From a virus, in the IMG/VR virus record IMGVR_UViG_3300031963_000697, positions 1-29,062 of that record: DNA of 29,062 nucleotides; one strand, written 5' to 3'. Each line of letters starts with the position of its first letter. Position 1 is the stretch's first letter. The translations under genes were made by a program, and so were the position numbers. Shown here in pieces: positions 1 through 7,342 of this stretch. The notes under the pieces are model-generated. The model searched no databases and was not told the origin of the DNA. It was given only the letters and a program-made list of their open reading frames with translations.

Positions 1-1
1 T

Positions 2-2467
2 TTAATTGCCAAATCTATTATTCAATATCCTCGTCTCTCTGGACTTGGTTTGAATCTTCTTTGTGAACCCTCGTTCGTCCATCGTCAGGGATGTGATTGG
101 GAGTTTCGACAATGTGTCCTTGATCGAAATCAATTCATTCACTATGTGACCCGTTGCACCGTCACCACGGCCTTCTCTCATCAGCTTTGAACCCATGTAT
201 CGTTCAGCCCTGATCACCTCGTTGTGTGGGATTACCTGAGAGCCTTTTGGCAAATCGACCAAGGTAGCTACTGCTGGTGTTTCGTACACCTGACCGGATG
301 TGGTTACAACCCACTCTTTACCGATTTCACCGACAATGGCCTTTCCACCTTTGAAAGGCTTACCCTTCGTTCCTTCCTTGAACTCGGGTGTTGGTTGGGC
401 TAATATGAACCCAATCTGGGCTGCTGCTGCTGCGTATGATGCAATGGCTAATGGTGCGGTAATAACTCCGGCTATTTGTTGGGCAATGATTGGACCGACT
501 CTAAAAACAACCTCTGCAACTGCGGCCATTCTTTGGGCTTCAAATGCTCTGGTTCTGATCTCCCTTTCTTTCTGTGCTTTTTTCTCGTTCAATTCATTAA
601 CCTTCTGCTCATTATCTCCGGCCAGACGAAGTTCAGCATTGTATTTATTATTCAATGCCGTCAGTTCGTTTTGAGCTTGTTGTTGGCGTAGGGTGGCAAA
701 CCCTTGAACAATGTTATTTGCCAATTGTGAGTATGCCTCAGTTATATTTATAATTTCTTGCCATTTTTCTTTTTCATCTTTAATGAATTCTTTGTTTGCT
801 GATTTATCAATGTCAACGGTTTGCAGTTTCTTTTTCTGAAGGTTTGCAAGGTATTCATCGTAAGACTTTTCAGAATCTTTGTGATATTGGTCTAAAATGT
901 TTTTGCCTTCCATCCGGTCTTTAAGGTCTTGCTGAATCAAGTCCTCTCCGGTCTTTTTACTTTGGGCTTTTAAAAGGTCTGTTTCTTCTTTGGCAAACGT
1001 CAATCCTTTGGCGGTGTATTGTCTTCTCAATTCAAGTTTGGCATCGTAAAGAGCCTTGTCAGCCGCAAGGTTTCCTGCTCGTGAATCCATTTCAATTTTA
1101 CGGATTTGAGTAAGAAGTTCAAGACGTTTTTCTTCCAGTTTAAATTTTTCTTTTAGGGCTTTTATATCTTCTTCATTTAATGTTGTAGGTGGGGGTGGAG
1201 GCGGTTTTATTTCAGATAGTTCTTTTAGTGCTTTTAATTGACCGTTATATTTAGATATTAATAAGTCTTGTGCTTTTATTTGTTTTTCATAATATTCAGC
1301 AATACCGCCTTCTGCTAATTTTTCAAAAAATCCTAATTGTTCATATCTTTTCTTTTCTGCGTCAAGTTGTTTTTGTATTTCTTTTTTTCTCGCCTGTGAT
1401 TCTTTTTGCATTTCTATAATTTTCAATCGTACGGCTTCTTTTTCAGCCGCAGGTAAATCTTTAATTACCGAATCAATAGTTCTTTGATATCCTTCTCCTG
1501 CTGCGTTTTCAACTTTTTGTAAATCAGTTTCAAAAGCTTTAGACCAATAATTAAAAAGATTTGTTGCTCTTTTTGTTACGAACCCAATCACGCCTACTTC
1601 TTCATCGGCAGACCTACCTAATGATATTAATAATTGATCATACGCATTTTTAAATCGTGTTACTGCTTTGCCTGCCGAATCAATTCCAGAAGCTTTTTCA
1701 GCCATTATTCCCATTGCGTTTGTAAATGGAATAATGAACTCTTCTTGTGTTATTTTACCCTGACCAACTAATTTAGTTAGTTCTTGAGTTGTCAATCCCA
1801 TTGCTTTGGCGGCAATAGCAAAAACACCAGGTAGTCTTTCCCCAAGTTGTTGCCGCAATTCTTCCATCGACACAACTCCTTTTGAAATTATTTGTGAAAG
1901 GGCTTGAAAAACACCATTTGATTGTTCTGCACTCAAACCAAATGCAGATATTGCTTTTGAAGTATTTAGGAAAATTTCTTGTACTTGTTTATTTGAATAT
2001 CCTGCCTGACTTGCTGCCCCTGAAATTGTTTTAAATCCTTGTGATGCAGCTTCAAGAGATATTCCTAATTGATTTGCGTTTTCTTTTAAGAAATTAAAAT
2101 TCGCAGACCCTACTTCCATTGATCCAGAAGTAAAATTGATTGCCTTTCTTAAAGTATCAAATTCAATTGTAGTTTTTAATACTTGTTCCGAAAATGATTT
2201 AATTGACGAAATGGCAAACGCCCCTGCCAATAAACCAGTAAGTTTTCCGGCAATTCCACTCAAAGAAGTCAAGCTTTTTGAAACATCATCGGCTGCTCTT
2301 CTGCCTTCTCTTCCGGTAGTTCTTAAACTATCATTTAATTTTAAAGCAGCTATAATAGCTTGTTTTTCAGCTTCGGTTAATTTATCAAATGCTGTTCTGG
2401 CTTTATTGACTTCATCACCTCTGATGATGTATTCAACGACAATCTGATTGGTACTTAAGGTACTCAT
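2..2467 (-). CDS. Tail tape measure protein
   Basis: This 821-aa protein should set tail length and is threaded inside the tail tube, where it is also used in DNA ejection. Residues about 180-260 carry the conserved tape-measure N-terminal block, including SMEELRQQLGERLPGVFAIAAKAMG-type sequence (LGERLPG followed by an Ala-rich helix). A hydrophobic stretch lies at about 75-90. A long charged coiled-coil region spans about 330-650 and is interrupted by a Pro run (PPPPPP) near residue 425. A second hydrophobic Ala/Ile-rich segment lies at about 655-695. The stop (TAA) is at the very left edge, so the gene is complete. The ATG start at 2467 follows an A-rich leader that can fold into a hairpin. 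The gene is the last of the left minus-strand block, downstream of terminase and small tail genes. The family call is confident; exact domain limits are estimates. Confidence 0.93.
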   Translation of the reverse strand: MSTLSTNQIVVEYIIRGDEVNKARTAFDKLTEAEKQAIIAALKLNDSLRTTGREGRRAADDVSKSLTSLSGIAGKLTGLLAGAFAISSIKSFSEQVLKTTIEFDTLRKAINFTSGSMEVGSANFNFLKENANQLGISLEAASQGFKTISGAASQAGYSNKQVQEIFLNTSKAISAFGLSAEQSNGVFQALSQIISKGVVSMEELRQQLGERLPGVFAIAAKAMGLTTQELTKLVGQGKITQEEFIIPFTNAMGIMAEKASGIDSAGKAVTRFKNAYDQLLISLGRSADEEVGVIGFVTKRATNLFNYWSKAFETDLQKVENAAGEGYQRTIDSVIKDLPAAEKEAVRLKIIEMQKESQARKKEIQKQLDAEKKRYEQLGFFEKLAEGGIAEYYEKQIKAQDLLISKYNGQLKALKELSEIKPPPPPPTTLNEEDIKALKEKFKLEEKRLELLTQIRKIEMDSRAGNLAADKALYDAKLELRRQYTAKGLTFAKEETDLLKAQSKKTGEDLIQQDLKDRMEGKNILDQYHKDSEKSYDEYLANLQKKKLQTVDIDKSANKEFIKDEKEKWQEIINITEAYSQLANNIVQGFATLRQQQAQNELTALNNKYNAELRLAGDNEQKVNELNEKKAQKEREIRTRAFEAQRMAAVAEVVFRVGPIIAQQIAGVITAPLAIASYAAAAAQIGFILAQPTPEFKEGTKGKPFKGGKAIVGEIGKEWVVTTSGQVYETPAVATLVDLPKGSQVIPHNEVIRAERYMGSKLMREGRGDGATGHIVNELISIKDTLSKLPITSLTMDERGFTKKIQTKSRETRILNNRFGN

Positions 2468-2518
2468 AGTTTCGCATTGGACTTGTTAGCTTTAAGTGTT
2501 GCTACCCAATGCGAGTAC
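2460..2518 (-). promoter_or_regulatory. Leader hairpin at the tape measure start codon
   Basis: In the transcript, TCGCATTGG (2514-2506) is perfectly complementary to CCAATGCGA (2480-2472) across a 25-nt loop. GTAC at 2518-2515 can pair with GTAC at 2463-2460, leaving the tape measure ATG in a bulge between the two helices. The hairpin fills nearly all of the 52-bp gap between the upstream gene and the tape measure gene. A role in translational control or transcript processing is inference. Confidence 0.5.
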
Positions 2519-2519
2519 A

Positions 2520-3266
2520 TCAGATAGTAAGTGTAGAGGGGTTGTTCGACCAATCCAGAAAGGTCTGTTCCCATCCCTTCTGCAAAGCTAAGATTTTCTG
2601 AGTATCTTCGTTTGAAGTCTCTGAGGCTAACAATGTAATATGATGCTCTAACATCTTCAAGTTCATTAGTGTTTCGCCCTTTAAATAAGTCGCTAAACTC
2701 CTCTGTAACTCGTCTCCAGTAGTCAGATATTGATTTTCCGGCAGACTCAAAAAAAAAGTAGGAACATCGGCATTTTTAGCCCAATGTTCGATCTTAGCCT
2801 TGTTGTAGTCGTGCTGATAGCCAAATGGGTTCTCTGTCTCGTCAAAGTATTTGACCGTTGCTAGTTTCAACTGAATCTGGACTGAAATAGCCAGTTCTTT
2901 ACGTTCTTTTAACCGGGCATTCAGGATGCCGATTTCCATTAGTTTCTTGTTGGTCTTGATCTTTTCGGATTCAAGGACGGCATCTACGGCTTTGCAATGG
3001 GAATCCAGGAACACCGGATTGACTGCCGCATCCAATTCCCGATAAATGTCAATCGCTGCGTACATCCTCTCGTAAGGGATGTTAATATCGTGCGAGAAAC
3101 AGAAGTAGTTCCGGTTGCCAGAAGTGAACGCAAACTTGATCTTATCCCAATGCTTGCGGTCGGCAGTTCCATTGTACTGAGGAATTACGGGTTCAGCTTG
3201 TTGCGTAAGAATACCAGTAGTTTGAGGATTGCGTGATTTAAACCAAGGCCAAAGATTGAAAGCCAT
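2520..3266 (-). CDS. Hypothetical tail-region protein (248 aa)
   Basis: I do not recognise a named family. The protein is soluble and mostly alpha-helical, with no signal peptide or membrane segment. Near residue 60 it carries an NIPYER motif within an aromatic-rich stretch. Related aromatic plus NIPYER patterns are, to my recollection, seen in proteins next to tape measure genes of Bacteroidetes phages. The C-terminal third is Leu- and Glu-rich. The ATG at 3266 is preferred because the aromatic block lies close to the N-terminus and no later start would keep it. The first 82 bases overlap the end of the upstream membrane-protein gene, implying translational coupling. Its position directly before the tape measure gene suggests a tail assembly or structural role, but the sequence does not prove this. 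Confidence 0.7.
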   Translation of the reverse strand: MAFNLWPWFKSRNPQTTGILTQQAEPVIPQYNGTADRKHWDKIKFAFTSGNRNYFCFSHDINIPYERMYAAIDIYRELDAAVNPVFLDSHCKAVDAVLESEKIKTNKKLMEIGILNARLKERKELAISVQIQLKLATVKYFDETENPFGYQHDYNKAKIEHWAKNADVPTFFLSLPENQYLTTGDELQRSLATYLKGETLMNLKMLEHHITLLASETSNEDTQKILALQKGWEQTFLDWSNNPSTLTI

Positions 3267-3514
3267 ATTGACTGATTAAATATGAAAATAGAGAAAATTA
3301 GAAACTGCCAAGCACCCGAACAATACACACATTCACCTAATGGCTTTGCGATGTTTATGGGTAGCTTTTGGATTTGAGATAGGTATGACTGCCCAAATGG
3401 GTGATCGTCCAACAGATGATCTATAAACAAGGATAGGAACGCTGACAGAATCGCTATCAACGTCAGGTACAATAATGCAGCACCCTCTCCGCTTGCCGCC
3501 ACAGTTGGATTCAT
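3185..3514 (-). CDS. Small membrane protein with a CxxC motif (109 aa)
   Basis: The 109-residue protein has hydrophobic segments at about residues 13-33, 66-83 and 84-103, consistent with three membrane passes. Between the first and second is a short loop containing GECVYCSGAWQ, a CxxC pair followed by Gly, Ala and Trp. Small membrane proteins with this loop occur in Bacteroidetes phages, but I know of no assigned function. The stop overlaps the start region of the next gene by 82 bases, and a 51-aa single-pass gene lies just upstream, so the two membrane genes appear co-transcribed with the terminase block. An accessory role at the membrane during infection or lysis is possible. It is probably not the main holin, since a better candidate lies in the lysis cassette. 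Confidence 0.72.
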   Translation of the reverse strand: MNPTVAASGEGAALLYLTLIAILSAFLSLFIDHLLDDHPFGQSYLSQIQKLPINIAKPLGECVYCSGAWQFLIFSIFIFNQSIWLSIFGLGLNHAILKLLVFLRNKLNP

Positions 3515-3526
3515 AGTTTTTCATGG

Positions 3527-3682
3527 TTAAAACAAAAGGATTGAAAGTATGACAACGATTGCCAGAACCAGAAGGATTTTAAAGGCTGAATTATCCCTTT
3601 CAGGCTTTGGCTCGTCCTGATTCAGCAGCATATCAACCGCCTCATCGTGCGTATAAACATTCAGTCCGTTCTGCTTTCTCAT
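3527..3682 (-). CDS. Small single-pass membrane protein (51 aa)
   Basis: The frame starts at ATG 3682, two bases after the TGA of the upstream gene, and ends with TAA at 3527-3529. The N-terminal 33 residues are charged. The C-terminal 18 residues form one hydrophobic helix (KILLVLAIVVILSILLF). This tail-anchored layout and the tight spacing on both sides support a real gene despite its size. No family is recognised and function is unknown. Confidence 0.6.
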   Translation of the reverse strand: MRKQNGLNVYTHDEAVDMLLNQDEPKPERDNSAFKILLVLAIVVILSILLF

Positions 3683-3684
3683 AA

Positions 3685-4080
3685 TCAGTAGCCCCCTGGT
3701 ATCTCGTTGTAGAACGCATTGACAAACGCAATCGTTTCATCCGTTGATCCGTTCACAACTTGGAAGGTGATGCAATTATACGTTTTTCCGTCAATTGCAA
3801 CAAATGTCAATTGGTTCAGGTCGATTCCAAAAAACTCAATCTGATATGGGCCACCAAAACCGGAAAAGAAACCCTGCGGAATCAATGTGTTGTCCAAATC
3901 AATCTGAATGTGCGTACCACCGATGACCTCAGAGGTCTGATAGGTCACATGGTTCTGGCCGTTGCTAATCCTGATCTTAACCGTTTCGTCTGAATATCCA
4001 ATCGGCAGATAAACCAAGAGCGTTTCAAAGCAACTTATCAGAGGCTCACAAATCGAATAGCAGGTGTCGCAGCATTTCAT
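3685..4080 (-). CDS. Hypothetical beta-rich protein (131 aa)
   Basis: The first 17 residues carry five cysteines (MKCCDTCYSICEPLISC), which could bind a metal or form disulfides. The remainder alternates hydrophobic and polar residues with many Gly, Asn and Thr, consistent with a beta-sandwich of the kind found in virion decoration or head-tail proteins. No membrane segment is present. The ATG lies three bases after the stop of the large terminase gene, so it belongs to the terminase transcription unit. I do not recognise a family, and a structural role is only inferred from fold-like composition and location. Confidence 0.7.
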   Translation of the reverse strand: MKCCDTCYSICEPLISCFETLLVYLPIGYSDETVKIRISNGQNHVTYQTSEVIGGTHIQIDLDNTLIPQGFFSGFGGPYQIEFFGIDLNQLTFVAIDGKTYNCITFQVVNGSTDETIAFVNAFYNEIPGGY

Positions 4081-4082
4081 AT

Positions 4083-5378
4083 TTACAGATCAATAAAGGA
4101 TGCAATTTCGTGAAAATTCGTGAAAACAAAATATCTGAATTCATCCAGACTATGGGATAGGTTCGGGTTCTTTGTTTTCCACGGGTCTAATGATCCATTC
4201 CGGTCTACTTGGGCTTGCTTCAAGTCCTCAATCGTCAGGTCGTTCTCATCGCTGATTTGAACTTTGCACAATTGGAAGACCATGTTGGTAATGACTCTTG
4301 ACTGGATGTGTGACGGGTTAGCCGGGGCAACCTGAATCTGGTAATCGTTCAGTTGTAGATGGGCTTTAATGGCCGTGTATGCTGAGATGTTGTCGGATGT
4401 AAACGCACTCTTGTTTTGCCCGGATGCGTCACCGTTGATTATGAATCTGGCTTTTGGATATTCGGCTTTGATCGTTTCACATAAGACCCGAAGATCCCCG
4501 ATTCGATAGGTTTTTATTTTGCTGATTACGGCATAATACTTTTGACCAGGGGCATTCTTCAGGAACTGATAAACTCCGCAGGTGTTTGTTACGTTAAAGT
4601 CAAATGACAAGTAAAGGTCATATTGTGGAACAACTTGAATCGGGCCTTTTACAACGTGCTTGCCAACGTCAAAGGCATAGGCAAAGGTCCGGTCAATGTC
4701 TTCAATGCCCCAGTCACCCAATGCCCAAACCTTGTATCTGCGTTCACCTTCCATCCCGTGACCTTTGATCCGAAGCAATCGTTCGTGCAATGCTTCCCGG
4801 TCGATAGTGTAATTATCCCAGAAAGTTGACTTGTGGTAAATGCAATCCGGTTTGTCAATGTTGTCATCCACTTCCTTTTTTAACCAATGATTGATGGATT
4901 CCGGATTCCAGTCCATTATCAGACTGATCTTCACACCGGATTCACCTCGCAGGGTTGTGTCGATGTAATCCACATCTTCCCGTGTAAACTGGTTGGCTTC
5001 GTTCAACCATGCAATGTTGGCCCCTTCCACACCTTTACCCTTTTCAGCCTTATCCATTCCCAAACCTCTAAACCAATTACCCGTATGCTTGTTGATGATC
5101 TCAAAGTGATTCTTGCGGATGATGAAATCATTCTTGAAATGCTTGTAAATTAGGTTGGTCAGCAGAGTGAACGTAGAACCTTCAATGTCTGAATAGACCT
5201 TTCTGGAATGGATGACATTGAACTGTTCCGGTTTGAACGAATGGTAGATTAGCTTTCTGGCGATGTTGTGGCTTTTGGCCGATTGCCTTGTGCCGTAGTG
5301 ACCTTCTTTGGTGTACAAGGTCTCAATGAAAGGCCAATACCATTTAAGCCAAAATTGACGTTCAAAATGATAATTCAT
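4083..5378 (-). CDS. terL: Terminase large subunit (PBSX-like type)
   Basis: The 431-aa protein is the ATPase-nuclease motor that packages DNA into the prohead. The N-terminal ATPase has a Walker A-like sequence GTRQSAKS at about residues 29-36 and a Walker B-like IAWLNEAN at about 122-129. The C-terminal RNase H-like nuclease has candidate acidic positions in LSFDFNV (about 258), INGDASG (about 315) and SHSLDEFRY (about 408). The length is normal for the family. The Walker A is unusual because Ala replaces the Gly that normally precedes the Lys. The gene lies 57 bases downstream of the small subunit, with an A-rich leader and no Shine-Dalgarno sequence. The family call is confident; the subtype is from general resemblance. 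Confidence 0.92.
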   Translation of the reverse strand: MNYHFERQFWLKWYWPFIETLYTKEGHYGTRQSAKSHNIARKLIYHSFKPEQFNVIHSRKVYSDIEGSTFTLLTNLIYKHFKNDFIIRKNHFEIINKHTGNWFRGLGMDKAEKGKGVEGANIAWLNEANQFTREDVDYIDTTLRGESGVKISLIMDWNPESINHWLKKEVDDNIDKPDCIYHKSTFWDNYTIDREALHERLLRIKGHGMEGERRYKVWALGDWGIEDIDRTFAYAFDVGKHVVKGPIQVVPQYDLYLSFDFNVTNTCGVYQFLKNAPGQKYYAVISKIKTYRIGDLRVLCETIKAEYPKARFIINGDASGQNKSAFTSDNISAYTAIKAHLQLNDYQIQVAPANPSHIQSRVITNMVFQLCKVQISDENDLTIEDLKQAQVDRNGSLDPWKTKNPNLSHSLDEFRYFVFTNFHEIASFIDL

Positions 5379-5435
5379 TCCCTTTTTTAGTGGTTATGCT
5401 AATTTACTCCGGTGTCAATGTTATCGCATCAGGAT

Positions 5436-5882
5436 TTATTCACTCGGTGGTGTCGGGCCTGAGATGGTCACGGTGAGATTTGTTGGAACCGGATCGCCAT
5501 CGTTTAATCTCAAATCACGGGCAATAATGTTCGGATTTAATAGCCCTGCCGCAGCCCCTTCAAACTTTTGGGTGTACATTATTTTTTCTATGCGTGTGAT
5601 GATTTGGGAAAATTCTTTATAATCTGGATTTGATTTGTATTCTCTGAGCGAATCAATATCAAGATATAATTCCAATCCCGACCAAGTAAAAGCCCTGATT
5701 TTTGGCTTTTGCACTTGTGTGGCATCCTTGCCGACAAAGTCAATTTCAATTAATGGATTGTCAAAGCACCATTGGAAATACTCTTGAGCAGCTTCCCAAA
5801 GTAGTTCAGGTTTGGTGAATAACTTATCTCTTCCATGTTTAGTTCTACGCTTCCAGAATTCGTTTCCGATGGGTGCGGCCAT
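5436..5882 (-). CDS. terS: Terminase small subunit, gp3 DNA-packaging family
   Basis: The 148-aa protein should bind the packaging site and recruit the large subunit. It opens with GNEFWKRRTKHGRDKLFTKP, followed by ELLWEAAQEYFQWCFDNP, the signature opening of the gp3-type DNA-packaging proteins found in many Bacteroidetes phages. A central helical region with YKEFSQIITRIEKIMYTQKFEGA likely mediates oligomerisation, and a short Pro-rich tail follows. It sits directly upstream of the large terminase on the same strand, as expected. The start ATG at 5882 is preceded by AT-rich DNA. The assignment from sequence pattern plus neighbour is strong. Confidence 0.88.
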   Translation of the reverse strand: MAAPIGNEFWKRRTKHGRDKLFTKPELLWEAAQEYFQWCFDNPLIEIDFVGKDATQVQKPKIRAFTWSGLELYLDIDSLREYKSNPDYKEFSQIITRIEKIMYTQKFEGAAAGLLNPNIIARDLRLNDGDPVPTNLTVTISGPTPPSE

Positions 5883-5924
5883 AGTGTTTAAATTTAAGTA
5901 GTGCCGTTCTCACGGTATGATTTT

Positions 5925-5954
5925 AAGACTAATTGACTATTTCTTTTTAGCTGC
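5925..5954. repeat. 30-bp exact direct repeat, copy 1
   Basis: These 30 bases, beginning AAGACTAATTGACTA on the plus strand, recur exactly at 6122-6151, 197 bp away. On the minus strand the repeat encodes the last codons (Ala-Ala-Lys-Lys-Lys), the TAG stop and about 12 bases of 3' flank of the 53-aa gene. Identity running across the stop codon points to duplication or recombination, not only protein-level constraint. Confidence 0.9.
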
Positions 5955-6098
5955 CTTCTTAGCCGTTTTAGCGGCTTGCCTGAAGTCGGATGCCGATGGT
6001 GCGGCCTTAGAGCCGACACGATTCATCTTCTCGTCAGAACCTGCGGCAATGCGTTTCTTTTTTGCGTTGATGTTGGCGTACAATCCGGGCTTCTTCAT
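5937..6098 (-). CDS. Small Lys/Ala-rich basic protein (53 aa)
   Basis: The frame runs from ATG 6098 to TAG at 5937-5939. It begins MKKPGLYANINAKKKRIAAG and ends in an Ala/Lys-rich tail (KTAKKAAKKK). Small basic proteins opening with KPGLYANI..KK.RIAAGS are, to my recollection, widespread in phages of many hosts, with no established function. A nucleic-acid or capsid-interior role would suit the charge but is inference. A TATCTTTG promoter-like element lies 16 bases upstream. The last codons, stop and following bases are inside a 30-bp repeat shared with the next small gene. Confidence 0.75.
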   Translation of the reverse strand: MKKPGLYANINAKKKRIAAGSDEKMNRVGSKAAPSASDFRQAAKTAKKAAKKK

Positions 6099-6113
6099 TG
6101 CTTTTGTTTTTTG

Positions 6114-6121
6114 CAAAGATA
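6114..6121 (-). promoter_or_regulatory. Bacteroidetes-type -7 element (TATCTTTG)
   Basis: TATCTTTG on the minus strand matches the TAnnTTTG consensus and lies 16 bases upstream of the 53-aa gene. No TTG was found at the ideal N19 spacing, so this is a partial match. The following GCAAAAAACAA resembles the sequence after the element upstream of the neighbouring 47-aa gene. Confidence 0.5.
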
Positions 6122-6151
6122 AAGACTAATTGACTATTTCTTTTTAGCTGC
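6122..6151. repeat. 30-bp exact direct repeat, copy 2
   Basis: This is the second copy of the repeat at 5925-5954. It covers the C-terminal codons, stop and 3' flank of the 47-aa basic protein gene, in the same orientation as copy 1. Confidence 0.9.
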
Positions 6152-6277
6152 TGCTTTGGCTTTTTTAGCAACCGACAAGGCAATTGCAACTGCTTGGGGT
6201 TGCTTGCGTCCAGACTTCATTTCAGTCTTGATATTCTTGCTGATGGTCTTATCGCTATATCCTTTTTTGAGTGGCAT
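6134..6277 (-). CDS. Small basic protein, MPLKKG..KTISKNI family (47 aa)
   Basis: The preferred start is ATG 6277, giving MPLKKGYSDKTISKNIKTEM and then GRKQPQAVAIALSVAKKAK with an AAKKK tail. A longer in-frame start at 6337 would read through a terminator-like hairpin and add an unrelated hydrophobic leader, so it is rejected. The pattern LKKG.S..TIS.NI..E...G..Q.QAVAIAL..A is recurrent in phage and bacterial small basic proteins; I recall it as a domain of unknown function. It has a TATATTTG element 18 bases upstream and shares its 3' end with the neighbouring basic gene. Function is unknown. Confidence 0.8.
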   Translation of the reverse strand: MPLKKGYSDKTISKNIKTEMKSGRKQPQAVAIALSVAKKAKAAAKKK

Positions 6278-6294
6278 AATTGAAATTGTTTTTG

Positions 6295-6302
6295 CAAATA
6301 TA
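6295..6302 (-). promoter_or_regulatory. Bacteroidetes-type -7 element (TATATTTG)
   Basis: TATATTTG on the minus strand fits TAnnTTTG. It lies directly after the terminator of the upstream unit and 18 bases before the preferred ATG of the 47-aa gene. This arrangement suggests that the gene is transcribed independently. No TTG is at the ideal distance. Confidence 0.55.
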
Positions 6303-6332
6303 AAAAGAAAAAGCCTCAAATTATGAGGCTTT
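6303..6332 (-). terminator. Rho-independent terminator
   Basis: On the minus strand AAAGCCTCA (6332-6324) pairs with TGAGGCTTT (6318-6310) across a 5-base loop and is followed by a T-rich run (TTTTTCTTTTTA). The stop codon of the 63-aa gene falls in the loop. It should end transcription of the 6.3-7.3 kb minus unit. Confidence 0.8.
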
Positions 6333-6512
6333 GACAAGTGCTGAATTTAATTCACGTTCCTGCTTCATTTGTTTGACCAGGTTCTTGACTGCAATCTTCA
6401 ATCTGCTTGCGTACTGAACCGGAACGCGAAACGCTATCGTTGTCGTTGGCTCTCCGGCCTTGCGTCCGCATCCTGATTTGCGAGGGCCATTGTTTGGGAT
6501 TCCTTTAGGCAT
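6321..6512 (-). CDS. Putative ribbon-helix-helix-like small DNA-binding protein (63 aa)
   Basis: The N-terminus is basic and Gly/Pro-rich (MPKGIPNNGPRKSGCGRKAGEP). It is followed by TTTIAFRVP, which could be a beta strand, and by a positively charged helix SRLKIAVKNLVKQMKQ. This strand-helix order resembles Arc/CopG-type DNA-binding proteins, and the GRKAGEP turn resembles an AT-hook, but the match is loose. The start at 6512 overlaps the stop of the upstream 56-aa gene by 8 bases, and the stop lies inside the terminator loop. A regulatory or DNA-binding role is inference. Confidence 0.65.
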   Translation of the reverse strand: MPKGIPNNGPRKSGCGRKAGEPTTTIAFRVPVQYASRLKIAVKNLVKQMKQERELNSALVKAS

Positions 6513-6675
6513 AGTAAACGGTTAATAGTTTGCCATTTTTCAGGATGGTGTACGAATTGGTTCCTTCCTTTGTTCTGCTATCTGGATTGTCCAGACAATT
6601 CGGAAATCGAGACCTGATCTGGTTAAATGAATTCAACCACTCTTTTTTTGTTGCTTTTTGAATTACTGTTCTCAT
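6505..6675 (-). CDS. Small hypothetical protein (56 aa)
   Basis: The frame runs from ATG 6675, preceded by an A-rich leader, to TAA at 6505-6507, overlapping the next start by 8 bases. It begins MRTVIQKATKKEWLNSFNQI and ends YTILKNGKLLTVYYA. The composition is balanced and protein-like, with one Cys and no membrane segment. It fills a gap of about 200 bases between two minus-strand genes. No family is recognised. Confidence 0.6.
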   Translation of the reverse strand: MRTVIQKATKKEWLNSFNQIRSRFPNCLDNPDSRTKEGTNSYTILKNGKLLTVYYA

Positions 6676-6703
6676 GATTATTTTTTTGATTGTTTGAAAA
6701 TGA

Positions 6704-6717
6704 GGGGCCGAAGCCCC
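6704..6717 (-). terminator. UUCG-capped hairpin after the 80-aa gene
   Basis: On the minus strand GGGGC-TTCG-GCCCC is a 5-bp GC stem with a stable cUUCGg tetraloop, starting 11 bases after the stop of the upstream gene. The downstream sequence is only moderately T-rich (TCATTTTC), so this may be a weak terminator or an mRNA stabiliser. Confidence 0.5.
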
Positions 6718-6727
6718 ATGTTGATTA

Positions 6728-6970
6728 TTAGAATAAAGAAGCTATTTCGTTTGATGTTTTTAAATATTCTGATTCTGCCTTCTGCTTGGCCTCTTTCATG
6801 TTTTCAGCCATTTCTTCTCTCTTTATATATGGATTTGACAACGAACCTCCACAACTATTAACAGCCCAATAATAGCCGCCATTACTCCGATCAACTACAA
6901 GCCAAATTCCGTTTTTAAGGCGGCATTCTCTCCGAAAATGGCCGCCATTTTTCACCCAATTAAATAACAT
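6728..6970 (-). CDS. Hypothetical protein (80 aa)
   Basis: The protein is aromatic in its first half (NGIWLVVDRSNGGYYWAVNSCGG) and forms a charged helix in its second half (REEMAENMKEAKQKAESEY). It has no membrane segment. Its ATG at 6970 overlaps the end of the upstream gene by 11 bases, so the two are probably translationally coupled. No family is recognised. Confidence 0.65.
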   Translation of the reverse strand: MLFNWVKNGGHFRRECRLKNGIWLVVDRSNGGYYWAVNSCGGSLSNPYIKREEMAENMKEAKQKAESEYLKTSNEIASLF

Positions 6971-7283
6971 TGCATTTATATTTTTGCTTTATCAGACTTA
7001 AAAACTCAGATGATCTACGATTCCATCCGGCTAATGCAAATTCTGCATCTGCTTCTTTCCCGTCCTTTAAAGAGTTAATATAAACATCATGAAGTCTTTC
7101 CGCTTCATTTCCGGCTTCTTCAATCTTCTGATCAATAGTCCGTCTGTCGAGTGATTTAAATTGTTCAAAAGGGATTGAAAACATCAAAACAGATGTTTTG
7201 TCAGCAGGATTGATTCCAGATGCTTTTAAGTAAGCATTAAACCCTGAACGAGAAGCAGAAAAAGAAAGAGGGGAAACTGACAT
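6960..7283 (-). CDS. Hypothetical protein (107 aa)
   Basis: The N-terminus is Ser-rich (SVSPLSFSASRSGFNAYLKA). The remainder is predicted helical and charged, with many Glu, Lys and Asp and a final KQKYKCNVI. It is the first gene downstream of a well-spaced Bacteroidetes promoter on the minus strand (7343-7372), leaving a leader of about 55 bases. Around the start codon, TAACTT and AAGTTA (7265-7300 region) can pair across four bases, which may influence initiation. No family is recognised. Confidence 0.68.
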   Translation of the reverse strand: MSVSPLSFSASRSGFNAYLKASGINPADKTSVLMFSIPFEQFKSLDRRTIDQKIEEAGNEAERLHDVYINSLKDGKEADAEFALAGWNRRSSEFLSLIKQKYKCNVI

Positions 7284-7342
7284 AACTTAAAAAAGTTAAC
7301 CCTGATTAGCGGGCCGCTATTATCATCTATCTGATGACGGGT

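Noticed and set aside
3333-3524. Overlapping 63-codon minus-strand frame
   Set aside because: It lies wholly in an alternative frame of the small membrane protein, whose hydrophobic pattern is the convincing one.
5917-6129. Plus-strand frame of 70 codons over the basic-protein genes
   Set aside because: It is the antisense shadow of the minus-strand Lys/Ala-rich gene, and its product is a low-complexity hydrophobic peptide.
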